A stretch of 56,459 bases of DNA, from NCBI GenBank assembly GCA_016235555.1, contig JACRKC010000079.1:1-56459 (forward strand). Direction: 5' to 3'. This document shows positions 1-9,160 of the stretch, piece after piece (position 1 is the stretch's first letter; each line of letters opens with the position of its first letter). Under the pieces are notes generated by a model, which saw only the letters and a program-made list of their open reading frames with translations, ran no database searches and was not told the DNA's origin. A program made the position numbers and the translations under genes. Source of the stretch: Verrucomicrobiota bacterium (GTDB lineage: Bacteria; Verrucomicrobiota; Verrucomicrobiia; Opitutales; Opitutaceae).

Positions 1-55
1 GAACCCCGCCGGCTTGCGACTGCGTATCGATTCGGCGGGGTTCGGCGACCCCGCC
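1..55. repeat. Intergenic palindromic repeat
   Basis: Two overlapping inverted repeats are visible. An 11-base arm at 1-11 pairs with 33-43, and GGCGGGGT at 34-41 pairs with ACCCCGCC at 48-55. The element abuts the stop codon of the minus-strand methyltransferase gene. There is no T-run on the outgoing strand, so it looks more like a dispersed palindrome than an intrinsic terminator. It is cut by the window edge. Confidence 0.5.
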
Positions 56-766
56 CTACATCCGAAACGCAATGATCGTCCCCGCCACGCCGACGATTTC
101 CGCAAACCGCCCCGTTTTCGTCTCCTCGAAAATCGCCCGCGTCACGCCATCGGCCCGGCTCCCGAAATCGTGAAACGCGATCACCCCGCCCCGCTTCACG
201 TAGGGCGCCCACGCGAGGATGTCCGCCTTGCACGCCGCGTAGGAATGATCGCCGTCGATGAAGATGAAATCGATGCCGCCGCGTTTGACCGACAGCTCGC
301 GCGCCGCCGCCAGCGAATCACTGATCACCGTCTCAGCCCTCGTCGCGAGTCCGAGATCGGAAAAGTTCTTCCGAAAAATCTCCAGCGTGCTGTTCGATCC
401 GAGCGTGGCGAAATGCCGGTTATACCACGCCGCATCCTCGCCGCACGTGGAGAGCCCCTGGAACTTGTCCACGGCAAACACCTTCGCCTCCTTGCCCTTC
501 AATCCGGCGGCGATGAAGCACGTCGACGCGCCCATCCACGATCCGATCTCGATCACCTGCGCGTTTTCCGGGAGGTCACTCGCCAGCTGGAAGAGGTAGC
601 CGCGCTCCGGAAAACTGCCCATGTCGTCCAGCTTGAAGTGCCGCGCGATGCGGTGGAACTCGTCCCAGTTCAGGTCCGGGCGCCGCTTGCGCGCGCCGCG
701 GAGGTAGCGCCCGCATTTCAGGGCGAACCGCACGTCACGCACCACCGGCCAGTGTTTGAATGCCAT
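56..766 (-). CDS. Class I SAM-dependent methyltransferase (Methyltransf_24 type)
   Basis: A 236-residue protein that probably transfers a methyl group from S-adenosylmethionine to an unknown, perhaps sugar, acceptor in the cytoplasm. The SAM-binding motif I is seen as VIEIGSWMGAST in the first third. The later FIFIDGDHSYAACKADI stretch, followed by GGVIAFHDF, is typical of the Methyltransf_24 family, which includes sugar O-methyltransferases. It is divergent from the glycosyltransferase at 829, separated by a palindromic repeat, so the two may share a promoter region. Next to two GT2 genes, a role in lipopolysaccharide or exopolysaccharide decoration is a reasonable inference. The substrate cannot be read from the sequence. 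Confidence 0.85.
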   Translation of the reverse strand: MAFKHWPVVRDVRFALKCGRYLRGARKRRPDLNWDEFHRIARHFKLDDMGSFPERGYLFQLASDLPENAQVIEIGSWMGASTCFIAAGLKGKEAKVFAVDKFQGLSTCGEDAAWYNRHFATLGSNSTLEIFRKNFSDLGLATRAETVISDSLAAARELSVKRGGIDFIFIDGDHSYAACKADILAWAPYVKRGGVIAFHDFGSRADGVTRAIFEETKTGRFAEIVGVAGTIIAFRM

Positions 767-875
767 AGGTTTTCGTTTCGCAAAAACCTAAAATCCGGCA
801 CTAGGCGAAACAAAACCTTCGACTTGAAGTGCCGGTCGTTCCGCTGGAACTTAGGTTTTTGCAGAGCAAAAACCT
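767..875. repeat. Large inverted repeat between divergent genes
   Basis: A left arm at 767-791 (AGGTTTTCG through AAAAACCTAA) pairs imperfectly with 851-875 (TTAGGTTTTTGC through AAAAACCT), and inside them CCGGCACT at 795-802 pairs exactly with AGTGCCGG at 828-835. The element begins directly after the methyltransferase start codon and runs into the only possible start codons (GTG 829, TTG 859) of the glycosyltransferase. Confidence 0.6.
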
Positions 876-1797
876 CATCAAAGTCACCGTCGCGATCCCG
901 ACCTACAACCGGGCGGACTTCCTGCGGCAGACACTCGCCGGCCTCGTCGAGCAACAGTTCCCGCGCGATCACTTCGAGATTCTCGTCATCGACAACAACT
1001 CCACCGACCACACGCGCGCCGTGGTCGGGGAGTTCACCGCCGCCCGTCCCGCGCCGCGCTACCTTCGCGAGGAGAAACAGGGCCTCGACCACGCCCGCAA
1101 CCGGGCCATCGCCGAGGCCCGCGGAGAGATCATCGTGTTCGGCGACGACGATATCCTGATGAAGCCCGACTGGCTCGCCCAGATCGCCGTGCCGCTGCTG
1201 GCCGATCCAGCGCGCCTGATCGGCGCCGTCGGCGGCGAAGTCATCCCGGTTTTTCCCGACGGCCTGCCTGAGTGGGTGCGCGAGTGGCACTCGCCGCTCG
1301 CGTTCCGTCTCGACCTCGGTCCGCTCGACGCCAAGCACTCGCCCATGGGCGCGAATCTCGCGTTCCCGACCTGGGTTTTCGAAAAGCTCGGTCCCTTCCA
1401 CACCGCGCTCGACCGCGCGGCGGGCAACTATTTTTCCGGCGGCGACAGCGAGATGATCCGCCGCGTGCGGGCCGCCGGCCTCGAAGTGTGGTTCGCGCCC
1501 GCCGCCGCCGTGCAGCACCAGATGCCCGCCAGCCGCACCACCTTCCGCTACGCCGCGCGCCACGCCTTCGACTCCGCCCGTTCGCGCGTGATCGATCGCG
1601 CCGGCCAGCCCGGCGCGACCGGATACCTCGTCTCCCGCTTCCTCGGCAACTTCGCGAAAGCGCTCGGCTTCACCCTGCTCGCCCTGCTCAACGCGATCGT
1701 CCTTCGCCGCGACGCCGCGAAAAAGGCCCTCGTGCGCGCGTGGCGTTCCTGCGGCTACCTCTATCAAATCCCGCGCTCGATGTTCGGAAAGGTGTAG
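829..1797 (+). CDS. Family 2 glycosyltransferase
   Basis: A 322-residue GT-A fold glycosyltransferase that would move a sugar from a nucleotide-sugar donor to a growing surface glycan on the cytoplasmic face. The nucleotide-binding start TVAIPTYNRADFLRQTL, the IDNNSTD motif and the metal-binding VFGDDDI motif are all clear. A hydrophobic stretch near residues 275-295 (FTLLALLNAIVL) suggests membrane association. The start is uncertain: the frame opens with GTG 829 or TTG 859, both inside an inverted repeat, and the conserved domain begins at about base 880. The stop TAG at 1795-1797 is supplied by the next palindromic repeat. The acceptor is unknown. Confidence 0.85.
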   Translation: MPVVPLELRFLQSKNLIKVTVAIPTYNRADFLRQTLAGLVEQQFPRDHFEILVIDNNSTDHTRAVVGEFTAARPAPRYLREEKQGLDHARNRAIAEARGEIIVFGDDDILMKPDWLAQIAVPLLADPARLIGAVGGEVIPVFPDGLPEWVREWHSPLAFRLDLGPLDAKHSPMGANLAFPTWVFEKLGPFHTALDRAAGNYFSGGDSEMIRRVRAAGLEVWFAPAAAVQHQMPASRTTFRYAARHAFDSARSRVIDRAGQPGATGYLVSRFLGNFAKALGFTLLALLNAIVLRRDAAKKALVRAWRSCGYLYQIPRSMFGKV

Positions 1798-1844
1798 GTC
1801 GGGCTTTACGCCCGACGCCTTGTCGGGGATAAACCCCGACCTAC
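1794..1844. repeat. Palindromic repeat bridging two glycosyltransferase genes
   Basis: Arms GTAGGTCGGGCTTTACGCCC (from 1794) and the complementary GGGGATAAACCCCGACCTAC (ending at 1844) form an imperfect hairpin. It supplies the upstream gene's TAG stop and ends 3 bases before the GTG start of the next gene, so it occupies the whole ribosome-binding region. Confidence 0.7.
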
Positions 1845-1847
1845 CTC

Positions 1848-2639
1848 GTGTCAGCTCCGCTCCCCATTTCCGTCGTCGTCGTCGCCAAGAACGAGGCGCG
1901 CAACCTGCCGCGTTGTCTCGCCAGCGTGCAGGGCTGGGTCGCAGAGATCGTCCTCGTGCTCAACGATACCACCGACGCCAGCGAGTCCATCGCGGCAAAG
2001 TTCGGCGCCCGCATCGAACATCGCCCCTGGCGGGGCTACCGCGACACCAAGAACGCCGCGCTCGCCCTCGCCGCCCACAATTGGGTGCTCTCGCTCGACG
2101 CCGACGAGGAGGTGTCGCCGGCGCTGCGGGCCGACATCACCGCCTTTATCGGCGACCTCGATCAGTTCAGCGGCGCGCGTTTCCCGCGCAAGGTGTGGTT
2201 CATCGATCGCTGGATCACGCATGGCGACTGGTATCCCGACTACTCGTTGCGCTTGTTCCGCCGCGACCACGCGCGCTGGGGCGGCGACGAATTCGTGCAC
2301 GAAAAAATCGAGTGCGACGGCCCGGTCGCCACGCTCCGCGGCGACCTCCATCACTATTCGTTTCCCACCCTCGCGAGCCACGTCGCAAAAATAAATCCCT
2401 TCGCCGATCTCTTTGTGCGTCAGCAGCAGGCGCGCGGCAAAAAATTCTCGCTCGCCGCCGCGATCGTCCGGCCCGGCTGGCGCTTCTTCCGCGCCTACGT
2501 GATCAAGCGCGGCTTCCTCGACGGCTATCCCGGCTTCTACATCGCCTGGGCCACCGCTTTCAGCGCCTTCGTGCGCTACAGCCGGCTTTGGGAGGAAGAA
2601 AACAGAAAGGAACCTCTGCCCGGCACTGATGAGCACTGA
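1848..2639 (+). CDS. Family 2 glycosyltransferase, WaaE/KdtX-like
   Basis: A 263-residue GT2 enzyme resembling the lipopolysaccharide core glucosyltransferases of the WaaE/KdtX group. It begins ISVVVVAKNEARNLPRCL, followed by the metal-binding SLDADEEVS motif near residue 85 and a WITHGDWYPDYSLRLFRR stretch characteristic of this subgroup. A hydrophobic C-terminal segment (GFYIAWATAFSAFVRY) fits membrane association. The start is GTG 1848, directly after a palindromic repeat, with no recognisable Shine-Dalgarno sequence. The last residues (GTDEH) and the stop are encoded by another palindromic repeat, so the C-terminus was probably altered by that insertion. It is probably co-transcribed with the preceding glycosyltransferase. 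Confidence 0.85.
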   Translation: MSAPLPISVVVVAKNEARNLPRCLASVQGWVAEIVLVLNDTTDASESIAAKFGARIEHRPWRGYRDTKNAALALAAHNWVLSLDADEEVSPALRADITAFIGDLDQFSGARFPRKVWFIDRWITHGDWYPDYSLRLFRRDHARWGGDEFVHEKIECDGPVATLRGDLHHYSFPTLASHVAKINPFADLFVRQQQARGKKFSLAAAIVRPGWRFFRAYVIKRGFLDGYPGFYIAWATAFSAFVRYSRLWEEENRKEPLPGTDEH

Positions 2640-2678
2640 TTGAAAAGCATCAGTGGATATCAGTGTCCATCAGTGGTT
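2624..2678. repeat. CACTGAT/ATCAGTG palindromic repeat
   Basis: CACTGATGAGCACTGAT at 2624-2640 is followed by ATCAGTGGATATCAGTG and CATCAGTGG, giving several alternative pairings. It overlaps the end of the glycosyltransferase and lies just upstream of the GTG start of the DUF721 gene. Confidence 0.6.
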
Positions 2679-2687
2679 CATTCCATC

Positions 2688-3071
2688 GTGCCTGAGCAGC
2701 CCCACCAATTCAGCAAACTCGCCGAGGAACTCGTCGGCGATCTGCGTGGCATTCCGTCGGACGATCCACCGCGTTCCAAAAAGCGCGCCACGCAACCCCT
2801 CGCCGCCGTGGTCGAAGCGTTGCTCGTCAAACACCAGATCGGGCGCCCTTCACCCGAACAGTCCATCCGCGATCGCTGGGCCGAGATCGTCGGCGCCGCC
2901 AACGCCACCTATTCCCACGCCGCCCGCATCGAGCGCGGCCGACTGGTGGTCTTCGCCGCCCACGCTGTCGTCCGCAACGAGCTTTTCCTCCATCGCGAGC
3001 ACATCGTCGCCCGCATCCGCCAGCTGCCGGGCTGCGAAAGCGTAAAATCGCTCAATCTGCGGGCCGGCTGA
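2688..3071 (+). CDS. DUF721 (DciA-like) protein
   Basis: A 127-residue small basic protein with the DUF721 core: [20 protein letters not shown], then RWAEIVG, then [27 protein letters not shown]. In other bacteria this family includes DciA, the loader of the replicative helicase; that role is inferred here. The GTG at 2688 is chosen because the frame upstream, to a TTG at 2640, lies inside a palindromic repeat and would encode repeat-derived residues. It follows the glycosyltransferase on the same strand. Confidence 0.75.
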   Translation: MPEQPHQFSKLAEELVGDLRGIPSDDPPRSKKRATQPLAAVVEALLVKHQIGRPSPEQSIRDRWAEIVGAANATYSHAARIERGRLVVFAAHAVVRNELFLHREHIVARIRQLPGCESVKSLNLRAG

Positions 3072-3309
3072 CGCCTCCCGGCCCACCCCGGCTATCGCGC
3101 GAAATTTGCGCTTGCGCGCCTCCGGGCGTTTCGGGAATCTGCGCCCTTGCGTCAGTGGATGCCCGCCGGTTGCGGGCGTCCACCATGACTGGTCCGGCAC
3201 TCCGCCGGATTGGAACGGTGATGCCGGCGAGTCGCGATTTCGGTCGCGGCGAGCGGGTGTCACGGAGCCTGCGAGGGTTCCCTACAGTCGTGAAACCAAC
3301 CACAAAACC

Positions 3310-3576
3310 ATGTCCACCACAGTCGTAAAACCCGAAATCATCGCTCAATACAAAACCCACGAGAAGGATACCGGCTCGTCCGAAGTCCAGATCGCGTTGC
3401 TCACCGCCCGGATCAATCACCTGACCGAGCACCTGCGCACGCACCGCAAGGACTTCCACTCGCGCCGCGGGCTTCTGCAGATGGCCTCCCGCCGTCGCAA
3501 GCTCCTCGACTACCTCAAGCGGGGCGACCTGCCGAAGTATAACGAGCTGCTCCAGAAGCTGAACCTCCGTAAATAA
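3310..3576 (+). CDS. rpsO: 30S ribosomal protein S15
   Basis: An 88-residue S15, the usual length, binding the central domain of 16S rRNA in the small subunit. The family signature is plain: [18 protein letters not shown], then [20 protein letters not shown], then [11 protein letters not shown]. The ATG at 3310 is chosen because the frame upstream encodes no S15 sequence. No Shine-Dalgarno sequence precedes it; the leader is A/C-rich (GAAACCAACCACAAAACC). The 238 bases between the DUF721 gene and this start hold the leader and several GC-rich hairpins but no gene. A strong terminator follows, then pnp, the conserved rpsO-pnp order known from many bacteria. Confidence 0.98.
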   Translation: MSTTVVKPEIIAQYKTHEKDTGSSEVQIALLTARINHLTEHLRTHRKDFHSRRGLLQMASRRRKLLDYLKRGDLPKYNELLQKLNLRK

Positions 3577-3587
3577 CGCTTTCGTCA

Positions 3588-3624
3588 AACGGGCGACTCG
3601 CACATCGAGTCGCCCGTTGTCGTT
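3588..3624 (+). terminator. Intrinsic terminator after rpsO
   Basis: A perfect 13-bp stem (AACGGGCGACTCG at 3588-3600 with CGAGTCGCCCGTT at 3606-3618) and a CACAT loop are followed by a short T-rich stretch, 12 bases past the rpsO stop. Confidence 0.8.
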
Positions 3625-3671
3625 CACGACACTCGCACCAGACCCCGGGACATTTCCGTTTGTTGCTTTGA

Positions 3672-3734
3672 GGTGGAGCGCGTTGCCCCCAACGCGCTTC
3701 GACCAAAAGCCGGTTGAGGGCAACCGGCTCCACC
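3672..3734. repeat. GGTGGAGC-type double palindrome
   Basis: GGTGGAGCGCGTTG...AACGCGCTTC forms one hairpin and GCCGGTTGAGGGCAACCGGC a second, and the outer GGTGG and CCACC ends also pair. It lies between the rpsO terminator and pnp, with no coding potential. Confidence 0.65.
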
Positions 3735-3915
3735 CACGGCGCCAAACGGAAGTCTCTCGAGTCTGACCGAGCAGACCAAAGCTACCGCCGGCCAAGGCCC
3801 TGAGCCCAATCGAATGGGCTGCGCGCCGGTGTGCCCGCTAAATCCGTCAACGAATAACCTCAAAGGCAGCCGCGTTTCCGCGCGCCCACCCCAGTCAGAA
3901 AACCGTCATCACAAC

Positions 3916-6111
3916 ATGAATCAGAAACACATCGTCAAAGTCTCCGGTCTCGACCTCACGTTCTCCACCGGCACCTACGCCGGCCTCGCCAACGGCGCCG
4001 TCAACGTCTGCGTCGGCGAAACCAATGTCTTCGTCACCGCCTGCATTTCGCAGACCACCAAGCCCGGCCAGGACTTCTTCCCGCTCACCGTCGACTACCG
4101 CGAGAAATACGCCGCCGCCGGCCGCTTCCCCGGCGGTTACTTCAAGCGCGAAGGCCGTCCCTCCGAGAAGGAAATCCTCACCTCGCGCCTTTGCGATCGT
4201 CCGTGCCGTCCGCTCTTCCCGGAAGGTCTGCTCAACGAAGTGCAGATCCTCGGCCAGCTCCTCTCCGCCGACCAGGTCAACGACGCCGACATCTCGATGG
4301 TCAACGGCGCCAGCGCTGCGCTCGCCATCTCCGACATTCCGTGGGGCGGCCCGATCGCCTGCGTGCGCGTCGGCCTGATCGACGGCAAGTTCGTCGCCAA
4401 CCCCACCATTCAGGACATGTATGGCTCGTCGCTCGACTTGATCTACGTCGGCACGAAGAAAGACATGCTCATGATCGAGGGCAGCGCCGATCAGTTGCCC
4501 GAGGAGGAATTCATCAAGGCCCTCGAGTTCGGCCAGCAGGCCATCCAGCCGATCATCGCTGCGATCGAGGAACTCCAGAAACTCGCCGGCAAAGCCAAGG
4601 CCATGTTCCCGCTCGTCGGCGCCACCCCTGAGGCCCGCGCCATCATCGAACGCGTCGTCCCGACTGAGCGCATCGTCGCCGCCATCTTCGGCAAGGAGAA
4701 GGCCCAGCGTTCCGCCGGCGTGAAGGCGCTCAAGGAGGAAGCCAAGGCCGCCCTCACCGCCGAGCTCGGCGCCGACAAGTTCACCGACGTCGACCTCAAC
4801 GTCGTGTTCGAAGATCTCCAATACAAAGCCTACCGCAAGAACGTCCTCGAAAAGGGCGTGCGCGCCGACGGCCGCGGCCAGCGTGATCTCCGTGCGCTCA
4901 AGGCCGAGGTCGGCATCCTCCCGCGCGTGCATGGCTCCGCGACCTTCCAGCGCGGCGACACCCAAAACATCGCCCTCACCACCCTCGGGCCCACCAAGGA
5001 GGCCCAGGACATGGATGGCCTCACGGGCGGCGCGACGAGCAAGAGCTTCATCCTCCACTACAACTTCCCGCCGTTTTCCGTCGGTGAAACCGGCCGCACC
5101 GGCTCGCCCGGCCGCCGCGAAATCGGCCACGGCGCGCTCGCCGAGCGCTCGCTCGTCCCCGTGCTCCCGCCCGAGGATGCGTTCCCTTACTCGATCCGCG
5201 TCGTCAGCGAGATCATGTCGTCCAACGGCTCGACCTCGATGGCCTCGATCTGCGGCGGCTGCTTGTCGCTGATGGACGCCGGTGTGCCGATCATAGCGCC
5301 CGTCGCGGGCATCTCCTGCGGCCTCATGACCAACAACGCCGCCGACGGCTCGATCGAAAAATGGGTCACGATCACCGACATCCTCGGTGAGGAAGACCAC
5401 TTCGGCGACATGGACTTCAAGCTCGCCGGCACCACCAAGGGCATCACCGGCTTCCAGCTCGATCTCAAGATCGGCGGCCTGCCCTTCGAAATCGCCAAGA
5501 CCGCCGTCTTCCAGGCCCGCGATGCGCGCATCGAAATTCTCAAAGTCATGCTCGCCTCGCTCCCCGCGCCGCGCGCCGACCTCTCGAAATACGCTCCGCG
5601 CATCCAGACCATCCAGATCGATCCCGAAAAGATCGGTCTCCTCATCGGGCCCGGTGGCAAGACCATCCGCCGCATCACCGAGACCACCGGCGCGCAGATC
5701 GACATCGCCGAGGACGACTCGGGCAAGGTGTTCATCTACTCGAACAATGCCGACGCCATGAACCGCGCCGTGCAGGAAATCGACGCGCTCTGCGGCGGCG
5801 GCTCCCAGATCGAGATGGGCAAGATTTACACGGGCCGCGTGACCGGCATCAAGGAGTTCGGCTGCTTCGTCGAATGCCTGCCTGGCAAGGAAGGCCTCTG
5901 CCACGTCAGCGAGCTCGCCGACTTCCGCGTGCGCCGCACCGAAGATGTCGTGAAAATGGGCGAGTCGATCACGGTGAAGTGCATCGGCATCGACGAGCGC
6001 ACCGGCAAGGTCCGCCTCTCGCGCAAAGCCGCGATGAAGGAACTCGAGGCCCAGAAACAGCAACCTGCGGCCGAGGCCGCCCCCGCGGCACCGACCGCGC
6101 CGGCGCAGTAA
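3916..6111 (+). CDS. pnp: Polyribonucleotide nucleotidyltransferase (PNPase)
   Basis: A 731-residue phosphorolytic 3'-5' exoribonuclease that degrades mRNA to nucleoside diphosphates. Two RNase PH domains are visible (the first with [21 protein letters not shown]; the second with [14 protein letters not shown] and [11 protein letters not shown]), then a KH domain with [11 protein letters not shown], and an S1 domain ([19 protein letters not shown]). The protein ends in an Ala/Pro-rich tail. The ATG at 3916 begins [11 protein letters not shown], the normal PNPase N-terminus; the frame stays open upstream to 3814 but matches nothing. No Shine-Dalgarno sequence is seen. The gene has its own terminator and lies just after rpsO, as in many bacteria. 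Confidence 0.98.
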   Translation: MNQKHIVKVSGLDLTFSTGTYAGLANGAVNVCVGETNVFVTACISQTTKPGQDFFPLTVDYREKYAAAGRFPGGYFKREGRPSEKEILTSRLCDRPCRPLFPEGLLNEVQILGQLLSADQVNDADISMVNGASAALAISDIPWGGPIACVRVGLIDGKFVANPTIQDMYGSSLDLIYVGTKKDMLMIEGSADQLPEEEFIKALEFGQQAIQPIIAAIEELQKLAGKAKAMFPLVGATPEARAIIERVVPTERIVAAIFGKEKAQRSAGVKALKEEAKAALTAELGADKFTDVDLNVVFEDLQYKAYRKNVLEKGVRADGRGQRDLRALKAEVGILPRVHGSATFQRGDTQNIALTTLGPTKEAQDMDGLTGGATSKSFILHYNFPPFSVGETGRTGSPGRREIGHGALAERSLVPVLPPEDAFPYSIRVVSEIMSSNGSTSMASICGGCLSLMDAGVPIIAPVAGISCGLMTNNAADGSIEKWVTITDILGEEDHFGDMDFKLAGTTKGITGFQLDLKIGGLPFEIAKTAVFQARDARIEILKVMLASLPAPRADLSKYAPRIQTIQIDPEKIGLLIGPGGKTIRRITETTGAQIDIAEDDSGKVFIYSNNADAMNRAVQEIDALCGGGSQIEMGKIYTGRVTGIKEFGCFVECLPGKEGLCHVSELADFRVRRTEDVVKMGESITVKCIGIDERTGKVRLSRKAAMKELEAQKQQPAAEAAPAAPTAPAQ

Positions 6112-6139
6112 GCGACTGCGATCGGGTTCTTCCCACCTC

Positions 6140-6169
6140 GGGGCCGCGACCAACTCGCGGCCCTTTTTC
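6140..6169 (+). terminator. Intrinsic terminator after pnp
   Basis: GGGCCGCGA at 6141-6149 pairs with TCGCGGCCC at 6155-6163 around a CCAAC loop, followed directly by TTTTTC, about 30 bases after the pnp stop. Confidence 0.9.
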
Positions 6170-6187
6170 TTTCCCGTGGCCCCTTGG

Positions 6188-6622
6188 TCACGGCCGCGCG
6201 CCCGCCCGTTTGTCCAACAACGCCTCGCGCGCCGCGCAGATCAACGCCTCCATCTTGAACGGTTTGGCCAACACCCGCGACGCGCCGAGCTTCTCCGCCA
6301 GCCGCAGGTAAAGGTCGCGGTTCATCGGCATATCGCCCGAGATGGCGATCACCGGCAACTGCGGATGGGTGTAATGCAACTCGGTCATGGTTTCGATCCC
6401 GTCGCGCTCCGGCATCACGAGGTCCGAGATTACCAGATCGACCGGCCGCTCGCGCAGAATCGCCGCCACCCGCCGCCCATCCGGCACCGCGATCACGTCG
6501 AATCCCGCTTGCGTCATCACTTCGGCGATAAGCGTGCGGTAGGCCTCGTTGTCTTCCAGCAAGAGCACGGTCGGCACGACCGGCAGCGGCGGGGGCAGAT
6601 TGGTTTCCATGCACGGGATCAT
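6188..6622 (-). CDS. Single-domain response regulator (CheY-like receiver)
   Basis: A 144-residue stand-alone receiver domain. The acidic pair is ED at residues 23-24, the phospho-acceptor is D67 in [13 protein letters not shown], the signalling serine is S95 in IAISGD, and the conserved lysine is K120 in VLAKPF. There is no output domain, so it should act through a partner. The ATG at 6622 is chosen because a GGAGG lies 10 bases upstream, one of few good ribosome-binding sites in the window; TTG 6646 and ATG 6610 are the alternatives. It converges with pnp, and no kinase lies next to it. Confidence 0.92.
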   Translation of the reverse strand: MIPCMETNLPPPLPVVPTVLLLEDNEAYRTLIAEVMTQAGFDVIAVPDGRRVAAILRERPVDLVISDLVMPERDGIETMTELHYTHPQLPVIAISGDMPMNRDLYLRLAEKLGASRVLAKPFKMEALICAAREALLDKRAGARP

Positions 6623-7271
6623 GCCTGAACGCCCTCCATCCGCCAATGGGCTGCACCCGGCTTTGACAATTCGTTGACCGCGGAAACTACGCCCACCGCC
6701 CTACGCAGGGCCTGCCGTCTTCGCCCTGAACGAGATCACCTCAACGCCGGAATTCGCGGCGGAGAACTTGCCCGGAACAGTGAGCGTGGAAGCACAAAAA
6801 GGACTCCTTGGCTGCATGGATGCGAGCCGAACCAGACGCCCAGCAAGGAGCCGAGACGAACCCGCCCCGTTGTTCCCCGTGGGGCGGACGATCGAACGTG
6901 CTCGCCACGCTGCCGACCGTGGCGCCGCGGAAGAGCGCGAGGTTGCAGGCGCGGCGGGGTGGTTCGCACCTTCGACACGTCCGTGACCGCGGCAACAGGC
7001 GAGCCACCGGTGCGGGGTCAGCACGCACGAGGAGAAAACTGGCGGAGGAGGTGCGATTTCAACGCGAATCAAAGTGGCGCTAATAAGTATTTTCAGAGGG
7101 AAATTTCACTGAAATCCGTAGCAATGGTGCCTACCCACCGTGCGTATTATGGAATTGTTCGGCGAAGTATTTCAGCCGCCTTTTGATTGGTTCGCGCCAC
7201 TTCGGCCAGTGTAAGCGGGGTTGACGGGCAATCGCGCGTGTGGACGCACGGGGCGACTTAGTGCTGTGACA
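6623..7271. other. Intergenic region without a recognisable gene
   Basis: About 650 bases between the response regulator and the secreted-protein gene. Several frames are open through 6674-7186, but the translations are Arg/Pro-rich and match no family. The stretch 7080-7200 is more AT-rich than its surroundings and holds AAGTATTTTCAG at 7085-7096, a near copy AAGTATTTCAG at 7166-7176, and a small palindrome ATTTCACTGAAAT at 7103-7115. These could be regulatory sites for the 6622 gene, which starts nearby on the minus strand, but nothing proves it. Confidence 0.4.
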
Positions 7272-7814
7272 TCATCTCGTCGTGATCGGCGTGAAACGGA
7301 CTTCGTCGGCGGCGAGGAATTCGCCGTTGCGGGGGCCGCTGAATCGCACATAGGCGATCGCCGGGCTTTTTACGGTGAGCTCAAAAAAGGGCACCGGGTC
7401 GGCCGGAGCTTTGCGGCTGGGCGCGACGGCGACCGAGGCGGTGTCGATCACTTGATCGTTGTGGTCGAACGCCTGCAGCTTCGCGGCACAGCCGGTCGAG
7501 GCCCAGAAGACGATCGTGACCGCGGACACGGGTGCGGGAAATTTCGCCTGCACCGGAATGGCCTGCTCGTTGGCCATCGCGTTGAGCAAACCTTTGTGGT
7601 TCGTCGCGAGGTGCGGAAAGAACATCACGCGGCCGGCGGCCTTGCTCGTCTTCGGGGCCTCGGCGAGGGTGAACGTGACGCCTTTTTCGGTCCACGTCGG
7701 GACTGGTTTGCCGATGGTGGACTGCTCGAAGTCGATGACAACTTCAGCGACGTCGGCCGCAAAAGCCCGGCCGACGGTGGCGAGAAAAATCCCGAGCGCG
7801 AAATTACGTTTCAT
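7272..7814 (-). CDS. Secreted protein of unknown function
   Basis: A 180-residue protein with a clear signal peptide (MKRNFALGIFLATVGRAFA). The mature part is rich in predicted beta strands (VAEVVIDFEQ, GVTFTLAEA, AVTIVFWAST, PFFELTVKSPAIAYVRFSG), suggesting a jelly-roll or carbohydrate-binding type fold, but I do not recognise the family. It starts one base after the stop of the DUF1552 gene, so it is the third gene of a tight operon with the DUF1592-type cytochrome and DUF1552. That coupling suggests it works with them at or outside the cell surface. It contains one cysteine in the mature part and no heme motif. Confidence 0.75.
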   Translation of the reverse strand: MKRNFALGIFLATVGRAFAADVAEVVIDFEQSTIGKPVPTWTEKGVTFTLAEAPKTSKAAGRVMFFPHLATNHKGLLNAMANEQAIPVQAKFPAPVSAVTIVFWASTGCAAKLQAFDHNDQVIDTASVAVAPSRKAPADPVPFFELTVKSPAIAYVRFSGPRNGEFLAADEVRFTPITTR

Positions 7815-7815
7815 C

Positions 7816-9153
7816 TCATACCATCGCCAAGCCGCGCATCGTGCCGGTGGATGAGGCGAATTTTGTTTCTTCGAGCCCCAGGCGTTGAAGCATCGAGACG
7901 AAGAGATTGGGCAGCGGGTAATCCTGCTCCTTGCCCAGCGCGAGGTGCTGGCCGTGGCGGAAGCCGCCGCCGGCGAAGATCGTCGGCATGTTCGTCGTCG
8001 AATGCGCGTTGGCGTCGCCGAGGTTGGAACCGTAGAGGATCATGGTGCGATCGAACAGGGTGTCGTCGCCTTCGCGCACGGCTGTCAGTTCCTTGAAGAG
8101 GCGTGCGAGGAGCTTCATGTGCCACTCGTCGAGCGTGCGGAGCTGGGTGAGTTTTTCGTCGGCTTTGCCGTGATGCGAGAGGTTGTGGTAGCTGTCCGTG
8201 ATCGTCTCGCCGGCGATGGTGACGACGGGCGTGCCGACGCTGTTGAGCATGAGTGTGACGGCGCGCGTCGAGTCGGTCTCGAACGCGAGGCGCACGAGGT
8301 CATACATCACGCGGACCTTGTCCATGTATTGCGCGGGATTGGCGGGATCGACGGGCGCGGGCATCGAGACGACGGGCTTCGGCTTGCTCTCCCAGCCGCG
8401 CGATTCCTGCAAGCGGTGTTCGAGATCGCGCACGCTCGTGAGATACTGATCGAGGCGGCTGCGATCGCGCGCACCGAGATCGCGCTGCAACGCGGCGGCC
8501 TGTGCGCCGAGGGTGTCGAGGATGCTGCGCCCGCGGTCGAGGTTGCGGATCTGCGCCTGCACCTGCTCGGGCGTGCCTTGAAGGAAGAGCTGGTTGAACA
8601 CGTCCGACGCACGCTGCTCGGGCGGGATCGCAACGCCCGTGCCTGTCCATGAGAGGCCGCGTGCGCCGCCGTTGACGGCGAGCGTGAGCGACGGGAAGCG
8701 CGTCAGCGTGCCGATGCGTTCCGCGATGTGTTGATCGAGCGAGATGGTGTTGCGGAACGAACTGCTCGCCGGGTGCGGCGCGGCGGTGAGGAACGAAATG
8801 TCGGACGGGTGGCCGCCGTCGACGTTCGGATGCGACACGCCGCTGAACACTGTGAAATCCTTCCGGTGCTCCTGGAGCAGCGAGAGGTAAGGTGACGCCG
8901 TGTAGTTCGGCCCGCTGTCCTTCGGGAAAAACAGATCGGGGCGCAGGCCGAGATTGTTGCAGATGCCGAACATCCGGCGCGGTTTCGCTTTCGGGTCAAA
9001 CGGTGACGAGGCTGCGGCCGCACGGGCGAACGGCGGCAGCATCGCGTCGAGGAACGGCAGCGACAGCGCGATGCCCGTGCCGCGGAGAAAGTGGCGGCGC
9101 GACATGGCGCGGCGGATGGTGACGAACGGAGCCTCGACGGGGTGCAGCTTCAT
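7816..9153 (-). CDS. DUF1552 domain protein, Tat-exported
   Basis: A 445-residue DUF1552 protein. A twin-arginine signal is plain ([21 protein letters not shown], residues about 18-38), so it is exported folded. Family features include [25 protein letters not shown] near residue 330 and [12 protein letters not shown] near residue 375. The biochemical function of DUF1552 is not established; in planctomycetes and verrucomicrobia it is typically encoded next to DUF1592-type cytochromes, exactly as here, 7 bases after that gene. The His/Asp-rich C-terminal half could bind metal (inference). A second copy lies at 14680. ATG 9153 is taken as the start; ATG 9105 just before the Tat motif is possible. 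Confidence 0.88.
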   Translation of the reverse strand: MKLHPVEAPFVTIRRAMSRRHFLRGTGIALSLPFLDAMLPPFARAAAASSPFDPKAKPRRMFGICNNLGLRPDLFFPKDSGPNYTASPYLSLLQEHRKDFTVFSGVSHPNVDGGHPSDISFLTAAPHPASSSFRNTISLDQHIAERIGTLTRFPSLTLAVNGGARGLSWTGTGVAIPPEQRASDVFNQLFLQGTPEQVQAQIRNLDRGRSILDTLGAQAAALQRDLGARDRSRLDQYLTSVRDLEHRLQESRGWESKPKPVVSMPAPVDPANPAQYMDKVRVMYDLVRLAFETDSTRAVTLMLNSVGTPVVTIAGETITDSYHNLSHHGKADEKLTQLRTLDEWHMKLLARLFKELTAVREGDDTLFDRTMILYGSNLGDANAHSTTNMPTIFAGGGFRHGQHLALGKEQDYPLPNLFVSMLQRLGLEETKFASSTGTMRGLAMV

Positions 9154-9160
9154 GGTGGGA

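Noticed and set aside
6674-7186. 170-codon frame in the 6.6-7.3 kb gap
   Set aside because: Arg/Pro-rich translation, no start signal, no family resemblance, and competing frames equally open.
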